Positions 37,109-47,790 are shown, counted from the first letter of the stretch. The stretch is DNA of 64,000 bases from Anodontia alba (GCA_964016985.1 OZ024825.1:35432057-35496056), one strand, 5' to 3'. Numbers and translations are program-made. Notes: generated by a model not told the origin, from the letters alone.

Positions 37109-37187
37109 TGATGGGTTATAAGACAATTCTTTACTGATGGGAGCCCCACCCCATATGGCTATACTGCCGGGGTAAGACCCATCAAGG
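37109..37187. other. Hairpin in DIRS-like interior
   Basis: CCTTGATGGGT and ACCCATCAAGG are perfect complements about 57 nt apart, next to a T-rich stretch with a GTTTGCAG acceptor-like site. Role unknown. Confidence 0.4.
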
Positions 37188-37226
37188 TGGCATCTTTGGG
37201 TACTTAGTATCTTATAAAGTCTAAGT

Positions 37227-37456
37227 CCACCAGTCACCAGTCATCCAGTCACCAGTCACCAGTCAACCAGGCACCAGTCAATCAGCTTCACCAGTCACCA
37301 GTCAATCAGGTGCCAGTCAACCAGGCACCAGTCACCAGTCATCCAGGTGCCAGTCAACCAGGCACCAGTCACCAGTCACCCAGTCACCAGTCACCAGTCA
37401 TCCAGTCACCAGTCACCAGTCACCCAGTCACCAGTCACCAGTCAACTAGTCTCCAG
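37227..37456. repeat. (ACCAGTC)n short tandem repeat
   Basis: About 30 copies of a 7-bp unit ACCAGTC with interspersed ATCCAGTC, CAACCAGGC and CAATCAGG variants, forming a higher-order pattern. Lies inside the DIRS-like element. Confidence 0.9.
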
Positions 37457-37499
37457 TCAATAATTTAATTATTTTCTGGAAAGACTTTTCTGACATATT

Positions 37500-38370
37500 T
37501 CTGACATATTTCACCGGACAAAATAGGCACGTATACTAACTTCCGGTCATTATGTCTAATTATTAAAAAAATTTTTCACTGGGCAAAGTATCAGTAATAT
37601 TTCTGATACTTATACCCGGTCATATTATTATATTATTTCTGATTTTTCACCAGGCAAACTTTTACAGAAAGTGTCTGGTCAATTTTTGCCTAATAATTAA
37701 TTATCTTCGGGAAAAAGTTTCGAATACTTGTGCCCGCTCAGTTTTCATATATAATCTTCCTTTTTCATCGGACTAGAGTTACGAATACTACTATCCGATC
37801 AATTTGTCAAATTACTTGTAACTTTACCGGGCAACAGTTACGAATATTAGTGTCCGGTCATTGTGTCGGGTAACTAGTGTCAAAATAATGATTACTAATT
37901 CCCGAACAATCTATTATCGTTCATAGAGCTCCATTCACGTTTAAGTCAATGGATATAGGTTATTAAGTGAAATACATAATAACTTTTTATACAAAAAAAA
38001 AAAAAAAAAAAAAAAAAATTCTGTACAGTCTTTCCCAAATCAGACTAGAATTTTTAATATTCCATTGACTTATTATAGGTGTGTAATTCCATTAATATTT
38101 TAAATTAACTTATGTTTTATCTCTTTTATCCGCTAGAAAGAGTTAAACTTCCGACTATAACAAAATTCTTACCGGGCAGCAGTTCGTAGACTAGTGCCAG
38201 GTCATTCAAATGATGTTTTATCTCTTTAATTCGCTAGAAAGCGTTTAAATTCCGGCTCTAACGAAAATTTCATCGGGAGGCACTTCGTAGAGTAGTGCCA
38301 GGTCATTCTAACGAAATTCCACCGGGCAGTAGTTTCGTAGACTTTGTGTCGGATTACTAGTGTGTTCCAG
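37500..38370 (+). repeat. Degenerate hairpin array in DIRS-like interior
   Basis: Units about 60-100 bp apart read ACCGGRCA ... about 25 nt often with TTACGAATACTAGT ... TGTCCGGTCA. Left and right arms pair within each unit: ACCGGA/TCCGGT (37513, 37542), ACTGGG/CCCGGT (37578, 37615), ACCAG/CTGGT (37649, 37675), CGGG/CCCG (37708, 37733), ATCGGA/TCCGAT (37767, 37794), ACCGG/CCGGT (37826, 37854). Two longer units share CGCTAGAAAGMGTT and GTAGTGCCAGGTCATTC near 38110-38313. Confidence 0.6.
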
Positions 38371-41300
38371 GCTCAACATATATTCATATATAACCACTAT
38401 AGACATGTATAGTCTTGGATTATAGGTTATTGAATGACAGCGATGGGTTCTAATACCTAGTAGCCATTTATATTGTTGAATTCTGTCCAGTCATTTTTGA
38501 ACTTGACTTAAATTCTATATATATATTTATTATTGAAAATGAATTAAGAATTATCGGTTACGATCAAATTCGCAATTCATTCACTAAGTGTAGAAGATAC
38601 TTCCAGCTATAATTATATCTTGTTTGTTCGCTACAAAGAGATTAACTTCTTACATATTCACCTTATTCGGCTCTAGGGCAAAGGTGAACTATAAAACTAT
38701 CGTTATTTATAAGAAGAAAAATATATACGAAATATAAAAAATTTTCTTCTTTCCTCCCCTGTTTTTCTTCTACATGCTCCGATATGTAATCAGCATGTAA
38801 TCTAAGGAGTAAATTGACAAGAAAGTAGCAATCGATCTTTTCTACTTTCTATTAATTTTTCATTCTTAAGGTATCGGAAATTTACACCAACCAGATAAAT
38901 AAATTAACAGTTTATTTATTTATTCGCTACCTCTCTAGATTACTACGATTTAAAATTCTAGTTGAGGTACATATTTTCCTTTTGCCTTTTCTACATGGAA
39001 AATAGTTGATCCGATAAGCTATTATTCTATTTTATACTATCTTTTGATTGATTATATTAGAGTCTAGGTCAGTCGTGCTCTGTCTAAACTCTGCTATAAA
39101 ATAATAAATAAGAAAAAAATCTTATATTTAGGCATAGATATAATTTGATACGTTCTTTACTTTGCCTGTTTTATTTTTTCTTCTGGATCATTTAAGACTA
39201 CGATAGCAATATACCAGATATTTTTGCCTCAGTAAGAATCTATTACGCTGAAGATTCTTCATATTGGAATAATAATTTTATTATGATTATAATTCTAGAC
39301 CCAATTTATCCTCGTATATTATAGGTCTACTTTATCTTATTGAGGAATAGTTTTGCTTCGACTAGCTCTATACCTCTAATATTTTATTTATAACTAGAGT
39401 CCATGTCAATCAAAATTTTCTTGCACTTTGGTATTGACAATGGATACATATTTAGAAAAGGCATTAATTATTCAGTACGTGACAGATTATTATTGCCTAA
39501 ATTAGATTTTATATACATACTTTCCTTTTGATATTTTGTTTTATTGACTTTGTAACTATTCAGAAACTGCCAAAGTCAATCATTTCCTTCCTCTAAACTT
39601 ACCGAAGCTCTAGATTATGTTGATATATATTTTTGATATATGCTTAGAGGTTAATTAACGAGAGTTTACCTCATAATAGCAGATATTATTATAATTATAT
39701 TAATCAATCTATAGTCTAGGCTTAGACAAAAGGGAAAACATCCTTAATTATTAGTATACGAGCCGGTAAAGAATTAAGACACTCTTAATTATCTCTTTAC
39801 CCCTCCTTTATGTTTACATTCGTTAAAGGGATCATAGTAATTCTCGCTAAGAGTTCAAGTTCAGTTTGCGAATAATGCAAAGATTAATATCTTGATTTCC
39901 AGTCCGCATCAAAAATGGTCTATATATATAGATAAATATCTTTCCGAAACTGGATATTTATTTATTTTTCCACACAATAAGTCATTTCAAGATGTCGATG
40001 ATTTTGAAATGCACTGCTTCAATTTATAATATAAAATATGTTTATATTAACTTCACAACTTAGTAAGTGCTGCACCTACGTTCCTGGTCAGATCTTACTT
40101 TTGTGATACGTTTTTGAACATACTGAAAGTTTTCTCCGATTATACATTCGGTAAATAAACTTTCGAGTAGTATTTATGCCTTTAAACATTCAGATTATTT
40201 GATAATTGTTGGAGATAATATATTATTCCGATATTTATATATCTATCTTCATTATTTATCTTTCTCATCTTACTTTTAAATTAGATTGACCTTCTCGCTA
40301 CGTTCCAGGTTTAAATCTAGCTAACATTGTGGAACAGTCACTTTTTTATTTCCTAAACAATATTTTAACATTTTTCTCAGTATTCAGAGCATAACGACTT
40401 CATGAATACTTGAAAATAATTCAGTTCTACGCTTGTTAAACTAAGCCTAAAACAAGCCCTAGTTTTTTAGAATGGATATTATCCTTCGATTCAGTTCATG
40501 GAGATACATCCTTTTAGATCCCATTATCTCTATTTCAATCATTCAAAATTCTAATGACTAAGTACTCCTTTTCTACGTACGAATACAGAATATCGAGTCA
40601 CTGTTGCTGCATATTGGTTAAAGATTAAACAAATTTTATCTTAAACCTATATGACGTTAAATTAATTATTATCTCTTTCATATACATGTTTTTACCCTTC
40701 CGTCAGGGATCGCGGTAATAATATTATTACTCTCTATGGTTTACACATAGATCTCGAGAGTATATATATGTATTTTCTTCCTGAACTCATTTGCGAGTAC
40801 GTAATTTGATATTTCAGGAATTACCAATTATGCAGACATAGATTTTATTCTATTAATATTCAATTCTAAAAAAATTTGATTGAATGTTTATCTATAAAAT
40901 TTCCGGGCAGTAATTTTATAGAGAGTTATATGTTTAATAATTCCTTGCTTAAATAATAGTTACGCTTAACCTATGATTTATAGCGGGAATTTTGTTCAGT
41001 AGTATAATTTTTATTTAGTATTAATATATTTCTTACTATTCTTAAATATGCGTATAGAATAGTAATACTATCTCTTAACTCTTAAATTAAGTGTTTTTTG
41101 AGATTAATAATCAGTATTATTGTATAATCTTTCTTCAGAGATTATCACACTATTACTTTTTCTCTGAGTCCTTCTCTTTTTATGAACATTTTGATTCGTA
41201 TCAAAGTGGATTTTTTAACATTTCTTGATTTCCATGATTATTTACTCAGGAGTACTTTTCATGGCAATCTTCTGGTATAGAAAGATTCTATCCAGCTTAT

Positions 41301-42078
41301 TTATTATTGTTTAATCTTATCAATACGGTAAGATTTAGCCAAACTATGACCGTCATACAGTTTGCTGCGATCAACCTTATTCTTATCTCTCTTATTCTCT
41401 GTCAAACTCTTTAGTTATGATGTTGACAGTTTATTCTTTATTTTTTGTCAGGACATCAAACGCTTTTATATGTCTATGACAAAACTAATTATCAATGGTT
41501 TAGGTTGTTTTTTCTTCCCAGCAGTTATATGCAAACTCTGTATTATTTTATTGCTTGACTAAAAATTCGTTATACAATTAGTCTAGCAATAGTTTTAACC
41601 ATTATGTTTGTCTATACTTTTTTTTCTTCTGATGGATAACTTAGTTATAGTTAAGTTAACTCCATCTACTTTTATTATCTCCCCTTCTTTAATTTGATCA
41701 AGGGAAATAATTACACATTATGGTTATTTTAAGTCTGTGTCTGTTCATCGGAAACTGTCCTGTCGCTCCAATTAACAGAATTTAATTAGTTTATAATTCT
41801 AATAGCTTAGACTATTACAATTACATAGCTTCACATATCTAGAATTTTATCCAAAATATCTACATATGTCAGTTATCTATAGGAAACTCCACCGAGTAGA
41901 CTTTTCCTTATTTATTCAAGATCCTACATAGACTACTTACAGTGTATGGTCTTGGCTTTTTGTTTTACAAATTTTGTTTTCAAAATTTTCTATATTCCTA
42001 GCTTACTTTGCGATGGAATATTTATGTTATGTCTCAATGACTCCCTTTTCTTTTTGAAGCCAATTGTTGTTTCCCAAA
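38371..42078. other. DIRS-like interior, 3.7 kb without ORF or clear repeat
   Basis: AT-rich sequence with no ORF above about 66 codons on either strand, no poly-Gly, reverse transcriptase or recombinase motif, and none of the MITE or SINE families that fill the rest of the window. The absence of secondary insertions fits a young element. Confidence 0.6.
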
Positions 42079-42130
42079 AAGAAAAAAAGAGGGGGGGGGG
42101 GGGGCCAATGTTAGGTCTCTGAGACTTAAG
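42079..42130 (+). other. Purine tract followed by TGTTAGG, LTR-like look
   Basis: AAAAAGAAAAAAAGAG runs into a G-run of about 15, then CCAATGTTAGGTCTCTGAG. It resembles a polypurine tract followed by the first bases of an LTR, but no second copy of the downstream sequence is present at the left end. Confidence 0.3.
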
Positions 42131-42341
42131 AACTGGCTTCCTCTAGAGTCTACTAATATATATAAGGTTGTTAGATCATAACACCTTAAAGCTATTTTGT
42201 GAATCTAGACCATTCTTTCTATTAAATATAGAATTAGAATGTATCTGATTCCTTTGAGTTTCCTGAGTCTTAACCAGAAGTGGTGAGATATTATTGGTGT
42301 TAGAATTAGGAGAGCACCTCCCTCCTATTCTGCAAATTCTA

Positions 42342-42436
42342 GCACATTATCTATAGGTTAATGTATTATGAAGTTAAAATGAAGTTTTTTAAAAGTAAAA
42401 CATATTTTAACGAGTAATACTTAACCTATAGATAAT
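42342..42436 (-). repeat. DIRS-like internal complementary region
   Basis: GCACATTATCTATAGGTTAA (ITR end), then the complement of the left extension (42362-42376), AAATGAAGT (42377-42385), the complement of the right extension (42386-42420), and TTAACCTATAGATAAT (ITR end). It is thus an inverted copy of the junction that would form if the element were a circle. Confidence 0.88.
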
Positions 42437-42498
42437 CAGTTATCTCCCTCCGCCCACCCTCGCTTATCTCTCCTAATTGTGTCTATTGTTTTACACAT

Positions 42499-42659
42499 AA
42501 AAGAAACTGACACGTGGTCAATTGAGCGGGAAGAGTTACGTCACACAGGTAACTGCCTAAGGGACCTTCTGGTTTAAGACTTTAATTAACGACTGAAAGG
42601 TCGTTTTTTCTGTGGAAGGTGTGAAAACAGAATAGAATAGCACATTATCTATAGGTTAA
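42499..42659 (-). repeat. DIRS-like right inverted terminal repeat
   Basis: Exact reverse complement of 36551-36711. It is followed by the 35-bp right extension (42660-42694) and the border ACTTCATTT. Confidence 0.92.
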
Positions 42660-42763
42660 GTATTACTCGTTAAAATATGTTTTACTTTTAAAAAACTTCA
42701 TTTCACCAGTTAGTGTACAGATGCTGAATTAGCATGAAATGAATGTACCTTACAGAAGGGAGC

Positions 42764-43329
42764 ATCACGAAAACATGCCTATATAGTTTTGACCCCCTTA
42801 AACCCTACTTTTATACAGTAAACTGGGGTTTACAGGGGTATACATTAATTTTATTTCTGCTCAAAAACATAGATTGTGGGTACTCCTTAGAACTGCCTTG
42901 CTGAGGCAATTCTAACAAGTACCCACAACCTATGTTTTGAGCAGAAATATTGGGGTGGTCGGGTGGTGCGAAGGTGTTGTGTATCTTGCGTCACCGGGGC
43001 TTCCAACTGATATTGGCTTACAGATGGGCAAGGCCTGCTATCCTTGTAGCAGGTAAGGGTAGAGGGAGAATGTTTTTATTTCTTCTGTTTCTTCACTTTC
43101 ATTCCTGTTCCTCTTTCTTCCCTGTCCCTCTCTTTCATCTCCTCTACTCTTCTATTTTCTCACTTTCTCTGGGAGATGACAAAATGACCCACAAGGGTTG
43201 ACGTGTCGTTAAACCCCAACATAATTAATGAGCAGACATATGAAAACTACCAGAATTTTGACATCTGAAAGTTTTCATTTTTTGGTGGTAAAATTCTCAA
43301 TATTTTTGAATAGGCATGTTTTCATAATG
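42764..43329 (+). repeat. Core B MITE Bb interrupted by SINE S3
   Basis: ATCACGAAAACATGCCTATA at the left, CATAGATTGTGGGTACTCCT/AACAAGTACCCACAACCTATG hairpin, then a SINE, then the rest: GACATCTGAAAGTTTTCATT, TTGGTGGTAAAATT, and GAATAGGCATGTTTTCATAA. Confidence 0.8.
42951..43229 (+). mobile_element. SINE S3 with imperfect TSD
   Basis: GGGGTGGTCGGGTGGTGCGA at the head, AAGGTGTTGTGTATCTTGCG, GCTATCCTTGTAGCAGGTAA, a pyrimidine-rich stretch, and tail GGGTTGACGTGTCGTTAAAC then CCCAAC. Flanked by GAGCAGAAATAT (42939-42950) and GAGCAGACATAT (43230-43241). A second copy is 45781-46021. Confidence 0.75.
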
Positions 43330-43430
43330 GTAAAGCAACTTTTGACAGTTGCCGCCCCCTGTAAGTATATCCATTGCGGTTACCTTTGTAAATGTTTATA
43401 ATGTTCAAAAAGTCGCAAAGTCAGAAAAAA

Positions 43431-43790
43431 TACCGTATTCGACCTAATTACCACACATACTCCTATAAGTGCACAGTCAAGCAATTCTGTAGTCTTCATA
43501 TAACAGCCAGTGTACTTTTTGTCTTCTTCTTTGTAATGGCATATGTTGTGGGTCCCATTTGAATTGCATCAACTTGTCGATGCAGTTCAAATGAGTACCC
43601 ACAACATATGCTTTTATAAAGAAAATCAGAAAAACACAATAAAATCGCATAAGCATCATTTGCCAAGTCCTTCACTGGCCTTTGTTTAAGTGTACCCTTA
43701 GTATAGGTGGATACATATTTTACCACAAGTTTGCCGAGTAATTTTGAAAAACCTAAGTGCACAGTGCGGTAATTAGGTCAAATACAGTAT
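43431..43790. repeat. MITE with TACCGTATTCGACCTAATTA ends and core B variant
   Basis: Outer ends TACCGTATTCGACCTAATTA and TAATTAGGTCAAATACAGTA are inverted. The hairpin is GGCATATGTTGTGGGTCCCA, TTTGAATTGCATCAA/TCGATGCAGTTCAAATG and complement. It shares the CATATGTTGTGGGTA outer stem with core B but has a different loop side. A second copy is at 61930-62372. Confidence 0.8.
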
Positions 43791-43799
43791 CTTCAGACC

Positions 43800-44050
43800 T
43801 ATGCGCCAAACATAGATTAAGATCAGCCTGCATATTTGTGCAGTCTGATCAGAATCTTAACTGGGCACATTTTGAATAGCAAAAGGTGCAAGGTTTTTTT
43901 CATGCCCACAACAGAGACTGATCAGCCTGCACAGATGTGCAGACTGTTTTAAGTCTTTGTTGGGTGCACATGTCAGATTGTACGCTTTCTCACGTTGAAG
44001 CTCAAGTGTTCCAGGATGTGATAGCAAGCTTAGCTTACACAAGATATCTC
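43800..44050. repeat. Palindromic segment of the GATCAGCCTGCA family
   Basis: TATGCGCCAAACATAGATTA, AAGATCAGCCTGCATATTTG, CAGTCTGATCAGAATCTTAA then repeats of ACTGATCAGCCTGCACAGAT. Partial MITE. Other phrases are near 33010 and 34000. Confidence 0.45.
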
Positions 44051-44122
44051 ATAAAAAAAATGTTTTTGTTTTGCATAGACATGATAGTTCATATTTACAC
44101 TTATGAGTCATTACCATTTATG

Positions 44123-44328
44123 TTAACCCTTGTCCTGCTGAAGATTCCACACCCACTTCTAATTTTCAGCCAATCAGATTACTTGATCTGGATTGTTGCT
44201 GTAAAGTCACATACTTAATGGCAAACAGTGCAGCTCCAGATCAGTTGGCTTCTGAAGAAGCCAACTGATCTGGATCTACACTGTTTGCAAAGGCAGGATA
44301 TATCCGGGTTCAGCATGACAAGGGTTAA
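44123..44328. repeat. MITE M1
   Basis: TTAACCCTTGTCCTGCTGAA at the left, TTCAGCATGACAAGGGTTAA at the right, core A with GCTTCTGAAGAAGC centre. Confidence 0.92.
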
Positions 44329-44479
44329 TGCTGCTTTAATTGCAGTGTTATCTTGGCATTTACATTGTGAAAAGTGAGGTTTTATTGAAGTGTTCACAGT
44401 TACATTGTGAAAAGTAAACTTTTATTGAAGTGTTACTTTGACAGTAACATTGTGAAAAATAATGACCTTGTGAAAAGTA

Positions 44480-44683
44480 CTGTATATACCATAAGTACTC
44501 AGACAGACAGGCCTGATCAAATAGTGTAGACCCAGATGAGATACTGCATTCTCATGATCTTCACTCCACTCATCTGGTAATTTTTAGACACACAGTGGGT
44601 AGATCATTGTTTTTTTTCAAGTTTTAGAAAAAAGTATGGTAGGGAGTTGAGGTGTCTGAATACTTAGGGTAAATACAGTAATC
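44480..44683 (+). repeat. MITE M2
   Basis: ATACCATAAGTACTCAGACAG at the left, TGTCTGAATACTTAGGGTA at the right; core A degraded. Directly before it, 44350-44470 has three rough copies of ACATTGTGAAAAGTGA. Confidence 0.7.
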
Positions 44684-44744
44684 TTTTGTTTTGCCCTTTT
44701 ACACTTGAAAAAGAAAATCTTGAGAAAAACAATTGGCATTCATA

Positions 44745-44906
44745 GCTCCAGATAAGATGGTTTGTTCAACCCAAAAATGTGGATTTTTTTCGTAGTTCTC
44801 CACAAAAAATATGTGGGTACTCATTAGAAGCACCTTGGCAAGGCACTTCTTATGAGTGTCCATAGCATGTTTTCATGGAGAAATAAGAAAAGTTTTTAGA
44901 TAATCC
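44745..44906. repeat. Core B MITE (CAGATAAG end)
   Basis: CATAGCTCCAGATAAGATGG, core B with TGTGGGTACTCATTAGAAGC, TGGAGAAATAAGAAAAG; the right end is lost. Confidence 0.7.
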
Positions 44907-44908
44907 TC

Positions 44909-45153
44909 TTAACCCTTAAAGCGCCAATCACAACTATTGCCGTCTGCTTTGTCTTCTGCTGATTACTTTAAAAGTCACTTCTGCAAACAGTGTGGACCCA
45001 GATCAGACTGCTCCTTTAGGAGCAATCTGATCTGGGTCCACACTGTTTGCCTGTATGCAAAAATAGGTTTGAAAAGTTTGCAAGAATATTCAGCAGACGA
45101 CATAAACAGACGACATTTTCAGATGCAGGTTTTCTTGGCGCTTTAAGGGTTAA
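44909..45153. repeat. MITE with TTAACCCTTAAAGCGCCAA ends and core A
   Basis: TTAACCCTTAAAGCGCCAA at the left, TTGGCGCTTTAAGGGTTAA at the right, core A hairpin fully paired (TGGACCCAGATCAGACTGCT and complement) and CAGCAGACGACA, which is the flank seen with core C. Confidence 0.85.
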
Positions 45154-45780
45154 GTGGAACTATGGACATTGAAGAGTGATGGGCTGTTAGAGTGAATACA
45201 GTATTGTTGGCTTGGTATAAAATACCATAGTCACTTGTCATGGAGGAATGCAACAAGATTGTACAGTGCCATAACTTGTCAGGTGTGTGGGAAAAAGAAT
45301 GGAAATGTGCATTTATTCACAGGACTTTAACACTAATATACATCAAGTTTTATATTCTTACTAAATGTGTAATCCAGATAGGATATTTTTATTCATTTAT
45401 TTTTTTTTTCTTATTTTACATTGAAACATATCTTGTGGGCATATATTTTCTAAATTGACCTGTCAGTTTGATCTTTACATTTAATATTCATTAGGATGCA
45501 TCCATTGTACAATTTAGGCATTGTAGTCAGCTGCCAATACACTAGTATTGGTTGGCAGTTTGAAATCTTAAAATGGGTGATACCATTCTACTCAGGGGAG
45601 CACATTTTGCTGTTTGTGTCTCTTTATTGTTTACTGGTGCTCTGGACTGGTCCATCCTGATACACCCAGGGAGGAGTTATTGCTTGTTCTTATGGTATTC
45701 AGCATAATAACTGCAGTGTGTTTAGTTTTTCAAAATTAGTGGGAAAAACAGTGAAGATTTTGATGCTATGATATAGTCCA
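45154..45780. other. Intergenic stretch, nothing recognised
   Basis: AT-rich sequence with a T-tract near 45402 and no repeat family or exon-like ORF. Confidence 0.4.
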
Positions 45781-46021
45781 AGGTGTTGTGTATCTTGCAT
45801 CCCCAGGGCATCCAGCTGATATTGAATTACAGTTGGGCAAGACTTGCTATCCTTGTAGCAGGTAAGGGTAAAGGAGAATGTTTTTATTTCTTCTGTTTCT
45901 TTCCATTCATTCCTGTTCCACTTTCTTCCCTGCCCTTCTCTTTCATCTTTTCTGTCTCTTTTCTCCCTTTCTGTAGGAGACGACACAAAGTGACCTGCAA
46001 GGGTTGACGTGTCATTTAACC
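45781..46021 (+). mobile_element. SINE S3, 5'-truncated
   Basis: AAGGTGTTGTGTATCTTGCA through GGGTTGACGTGTCATTTAAC CCC aligns with the 42951 copy but lacks its head. An S1 SINE has inserted at its tail. Confidence 0.75.
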
Positions 46022-46034
46022 CCAACACAATAAA

Positions 46035-46340
46035 GCCAGTCTCGGTGGCTCAGTTGGATGCGCCGTCTGACTGGAGACCAGGAGGTCGCAGGTTCAACCC
46101 CCGTGGAGGTCGGCAACATTCTTTCGTGGAGATTGATCATGAAATATTTTCTACGGTCATTCTCTCCCTTCCGCTGATTCAAGAAGGGCATTTGTCAGTT
46201 TCTGGCAAAAGAATGAGCACAATACTGGTTAACCGCTTAGAGGACTAAGCCTGCCCAGTAAACGTGTGGCTAGGTAAACTGACCGCACTCGACATGACCC
46301 CATTGGGTTGACTGGGCCGTAAAACCTCAACACAAACAAA
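46035..46340 (+). mobile_element. SINE S1 with 13-bp TSD
   Basis: tRNA-like head with A box GGTGGCTCAGTTGGATGC and B box GGTTCAACCCC, body GATTCAAGAAGGGCATTTGT, GGTTAACCGCTTAGAGGACT, tail CAACACAAACAAA. Target duplication CCAACACAATAAA at 46022-46034 and 46341-46353. Any ORF here is spurious. Confidence 0.92.
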
Positions 46341-46499
46341 CCAACACAATAAATAGTCAGTTGCTTCTTCTGAAAGATTTAATTTAGTACTGTCTACTGT
46401 GAATTCTCTGAATTAAGCTTCACAGTAACACAAACCATTTGAGCCATGCCATGTGAAATTTGCTTGATCAGGCCCAGGGTTTATAAAACTTTTTTCATG

Positions 46500-46690
46500 T
46501 TTAGCTCAGCTGAGCATGAAATTTGTCCTGCTAATGAATCTCAAATTGCCAACAATTGCAAATTCTTTCTTGCTGAAAGTAGGCGAGCATGAAAGTTTCT
46601 CTGCTAATAAATATGAAAATGCCAACTATTGTTGGCATTTTCATATTTATCAGCAGAGAAAATTTCATGCTCAGCTGAACAAAAAATGTT
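46500..46690. repeat. Inverted repeat with GCTCAGCTGAGCATGAAA ends
   Basis: 46585-46674 is a near-perfect hairpin: GAGCATGAAAGTTTCTCTGC, AAATATGAAAATGCCAAC, loop TATT, then complements. A partial third copy of the arm (46503-46560) precedes it. It probably is the 5' end of the following tandem-array element. Confidence 0.7.
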
Positions 46691-47110
46691 TTATAACCTC
46701 GGGGCATGGATTTTTTGCTCATCTGTACAAAAGTACAGGGAGTCATTGTTGTCACCCTGACTTCGGCGTCTGTGTCCGCATTAGCATCACACTTAAAAGT
46801 TTTACAAGGTTTTTTAAACCTTCCAATCTCAACAACCACTGGCAAGAACCCTTTGATATTTGGAATATAATCATTTAATAACATATCCTTCAATTCTGTA
46901 ACATCATATTCCATGGTGAGGCTTTCGTATGGGGCTTAGGGGGTCAAAAAATTAGATCAAATTCACTTTAAAGTTTTACGACAAAAGTTTTTTAAACATT
47001 CATTTCTCAGCAACCATTGGACAGAGCCCTCCCATATTTGGAATATAATTATATCATAGCATAACCTTACATTCTGTAACACCATACCCCAGAACTCAGA
47101 TGAGTTATGC
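46690..47110 (+). repeat. HINE-like tandem remnant, about 190-bp unit
   Basis: CATCTGTACAAAAGTACAGG hairpin, then two units with ACTTWAAAGTTTTACRA, CARCAACCAYTGGMMAGA, TTTGGAATATAATYAT and TTCTGTAACAYCATA. No ORF. Confidence 0.5.
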
Positions 47111-47169
47111 CGTCTTGTGACAGCTCTTGTTGCTGTCTGCTCACAGAATCATTTTTTACTAAAGATAAC

Positions 47170-47376
47170 TTATTGTAATAACTCAAAGTATTGGGAAAGA
47201 CAGGCCTTAGACAGTATAGACAGATCAAAAACTCAGAATGAAGTAACTAATCAGGATCTACATTGTTTGCCACTCATTCCAGCAGTCTTCAGGCACATAT
47301 ACAGGTGTTAAATGGACTTGCTAAAATTTTAGGACAAGTATGATGAGGAGCTAAGGTTCATAATGTTTAGGGTTAA
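47170..47376 (+). repeat. MITE M2
   Basis: TAACTCAAAGTATTGGGAAA at the left, TTCATAATGTTTAGGGTTA at the right; the left arm of core A is degraded. Confidence 0.7.
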
Positions 47377-47407
47377 TATGATATATTAATAAATCAAAGT
47401 GAGAATA

Positions 47408-47621
47408 TTAACCCTTGTCATGCTGAATAAATTAAGTTACCATGCCTACTTCTAATTGTCAGCCAATCTGATTGCTTGGACTAGATGGTTGATATAAATT
47501 CACTTAATAACTGACAAACAGTGCAGATTCAGATCAGTTGGCTTCTTCAGAAGCCAACTGATCTGGATCTACACTGTTTGCAAAGGAAGGGCATATCCAG
47601 GTTCAGCAGGACTAGTGTTAA
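47408..47621. repeat. MITE M1
   Basis: TTAACCCTTGTCATGCTGAA at the left, TTCAGCAGGACTAGTGTTAA at the right, core A with GCTTCTTCAGAAGC centre. Confidence 0.92.
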
Positions 47622-47790
47622 GCAATCTCGCTGAAAGTGTATGCAACAGTACAGAATGTAATAAGAATTATTCCTTGGGATGGTAGGAAGGATATGACCA
47701 GTTACTGACTCAACGAATCACTGCCAAAGATTTTATATGTACAGATTGTGTGACATTTACTTAACATGTGGATTTATTAAATAGAAGTGT

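Larger units (their letters stand above)
36536..42694. mobile_element. DIRS-like element, non-coding, about 6.2 kb
   Basis: Inverted terminal repeats 36551-36711 and 42499-42659 are identical over 161 bp. Unequal outer extensions (15 bp left, 35 bp right) lie outside them. Just inside the right repeat, an internal region (42342-42436) is the exact reverse complement of right extension + ACTTCATTT + left extension. This ITR/internal-complementary-region layout is the hallmark of DIRS-1 type retrotransposons, which move as circles through a tyrosine recombinase. ACTTCATTT at both borders (36527-36535 and 42695-42703) would be the crossover sequence. No ORF above about 100 codons exists inside, so gag, reverse transcriptase and recombinase are absent. 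Identical repeats argue for recent mobility in trans. Confidence 0.8.

Noticed and set aside
37227..37456. Possible coding repeat (PVTSHQ type)
   Set aside because: No open frame through the 7-bp repeat and no flanking coding sequence; a simple tandem repeat.
36527..42703. Cut-and-paste DNA transposon with long inverted repeats
   Set aside because: It would not explain the internal exact inverted copy of the joined outer ends, or the unequal outer extensions.
42108..42720. LTR of a Gypsy or BEL retrotransposon starting TGTTAGG after a purine tract
   Set aside because: No direct copy of this sequence at the left end; the ends are inverted repeats with an internal complementary region instead, which fits DIRS.
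46009..46248. ORFs reading SVAQLDAPSDWRPGG and similar at four places (also 47884, 57363, 57762)
   Set aside because: All are translations of the S1 SINE head and body; the tRNA-like head gives an open frame by chance.
46516..46914. Overlapping ORFs of 120 and 127 codons on opposite strands
   Set aside because: They are reciprocal readings of an inverted repeat and of HINE-like units; no protein-like features.
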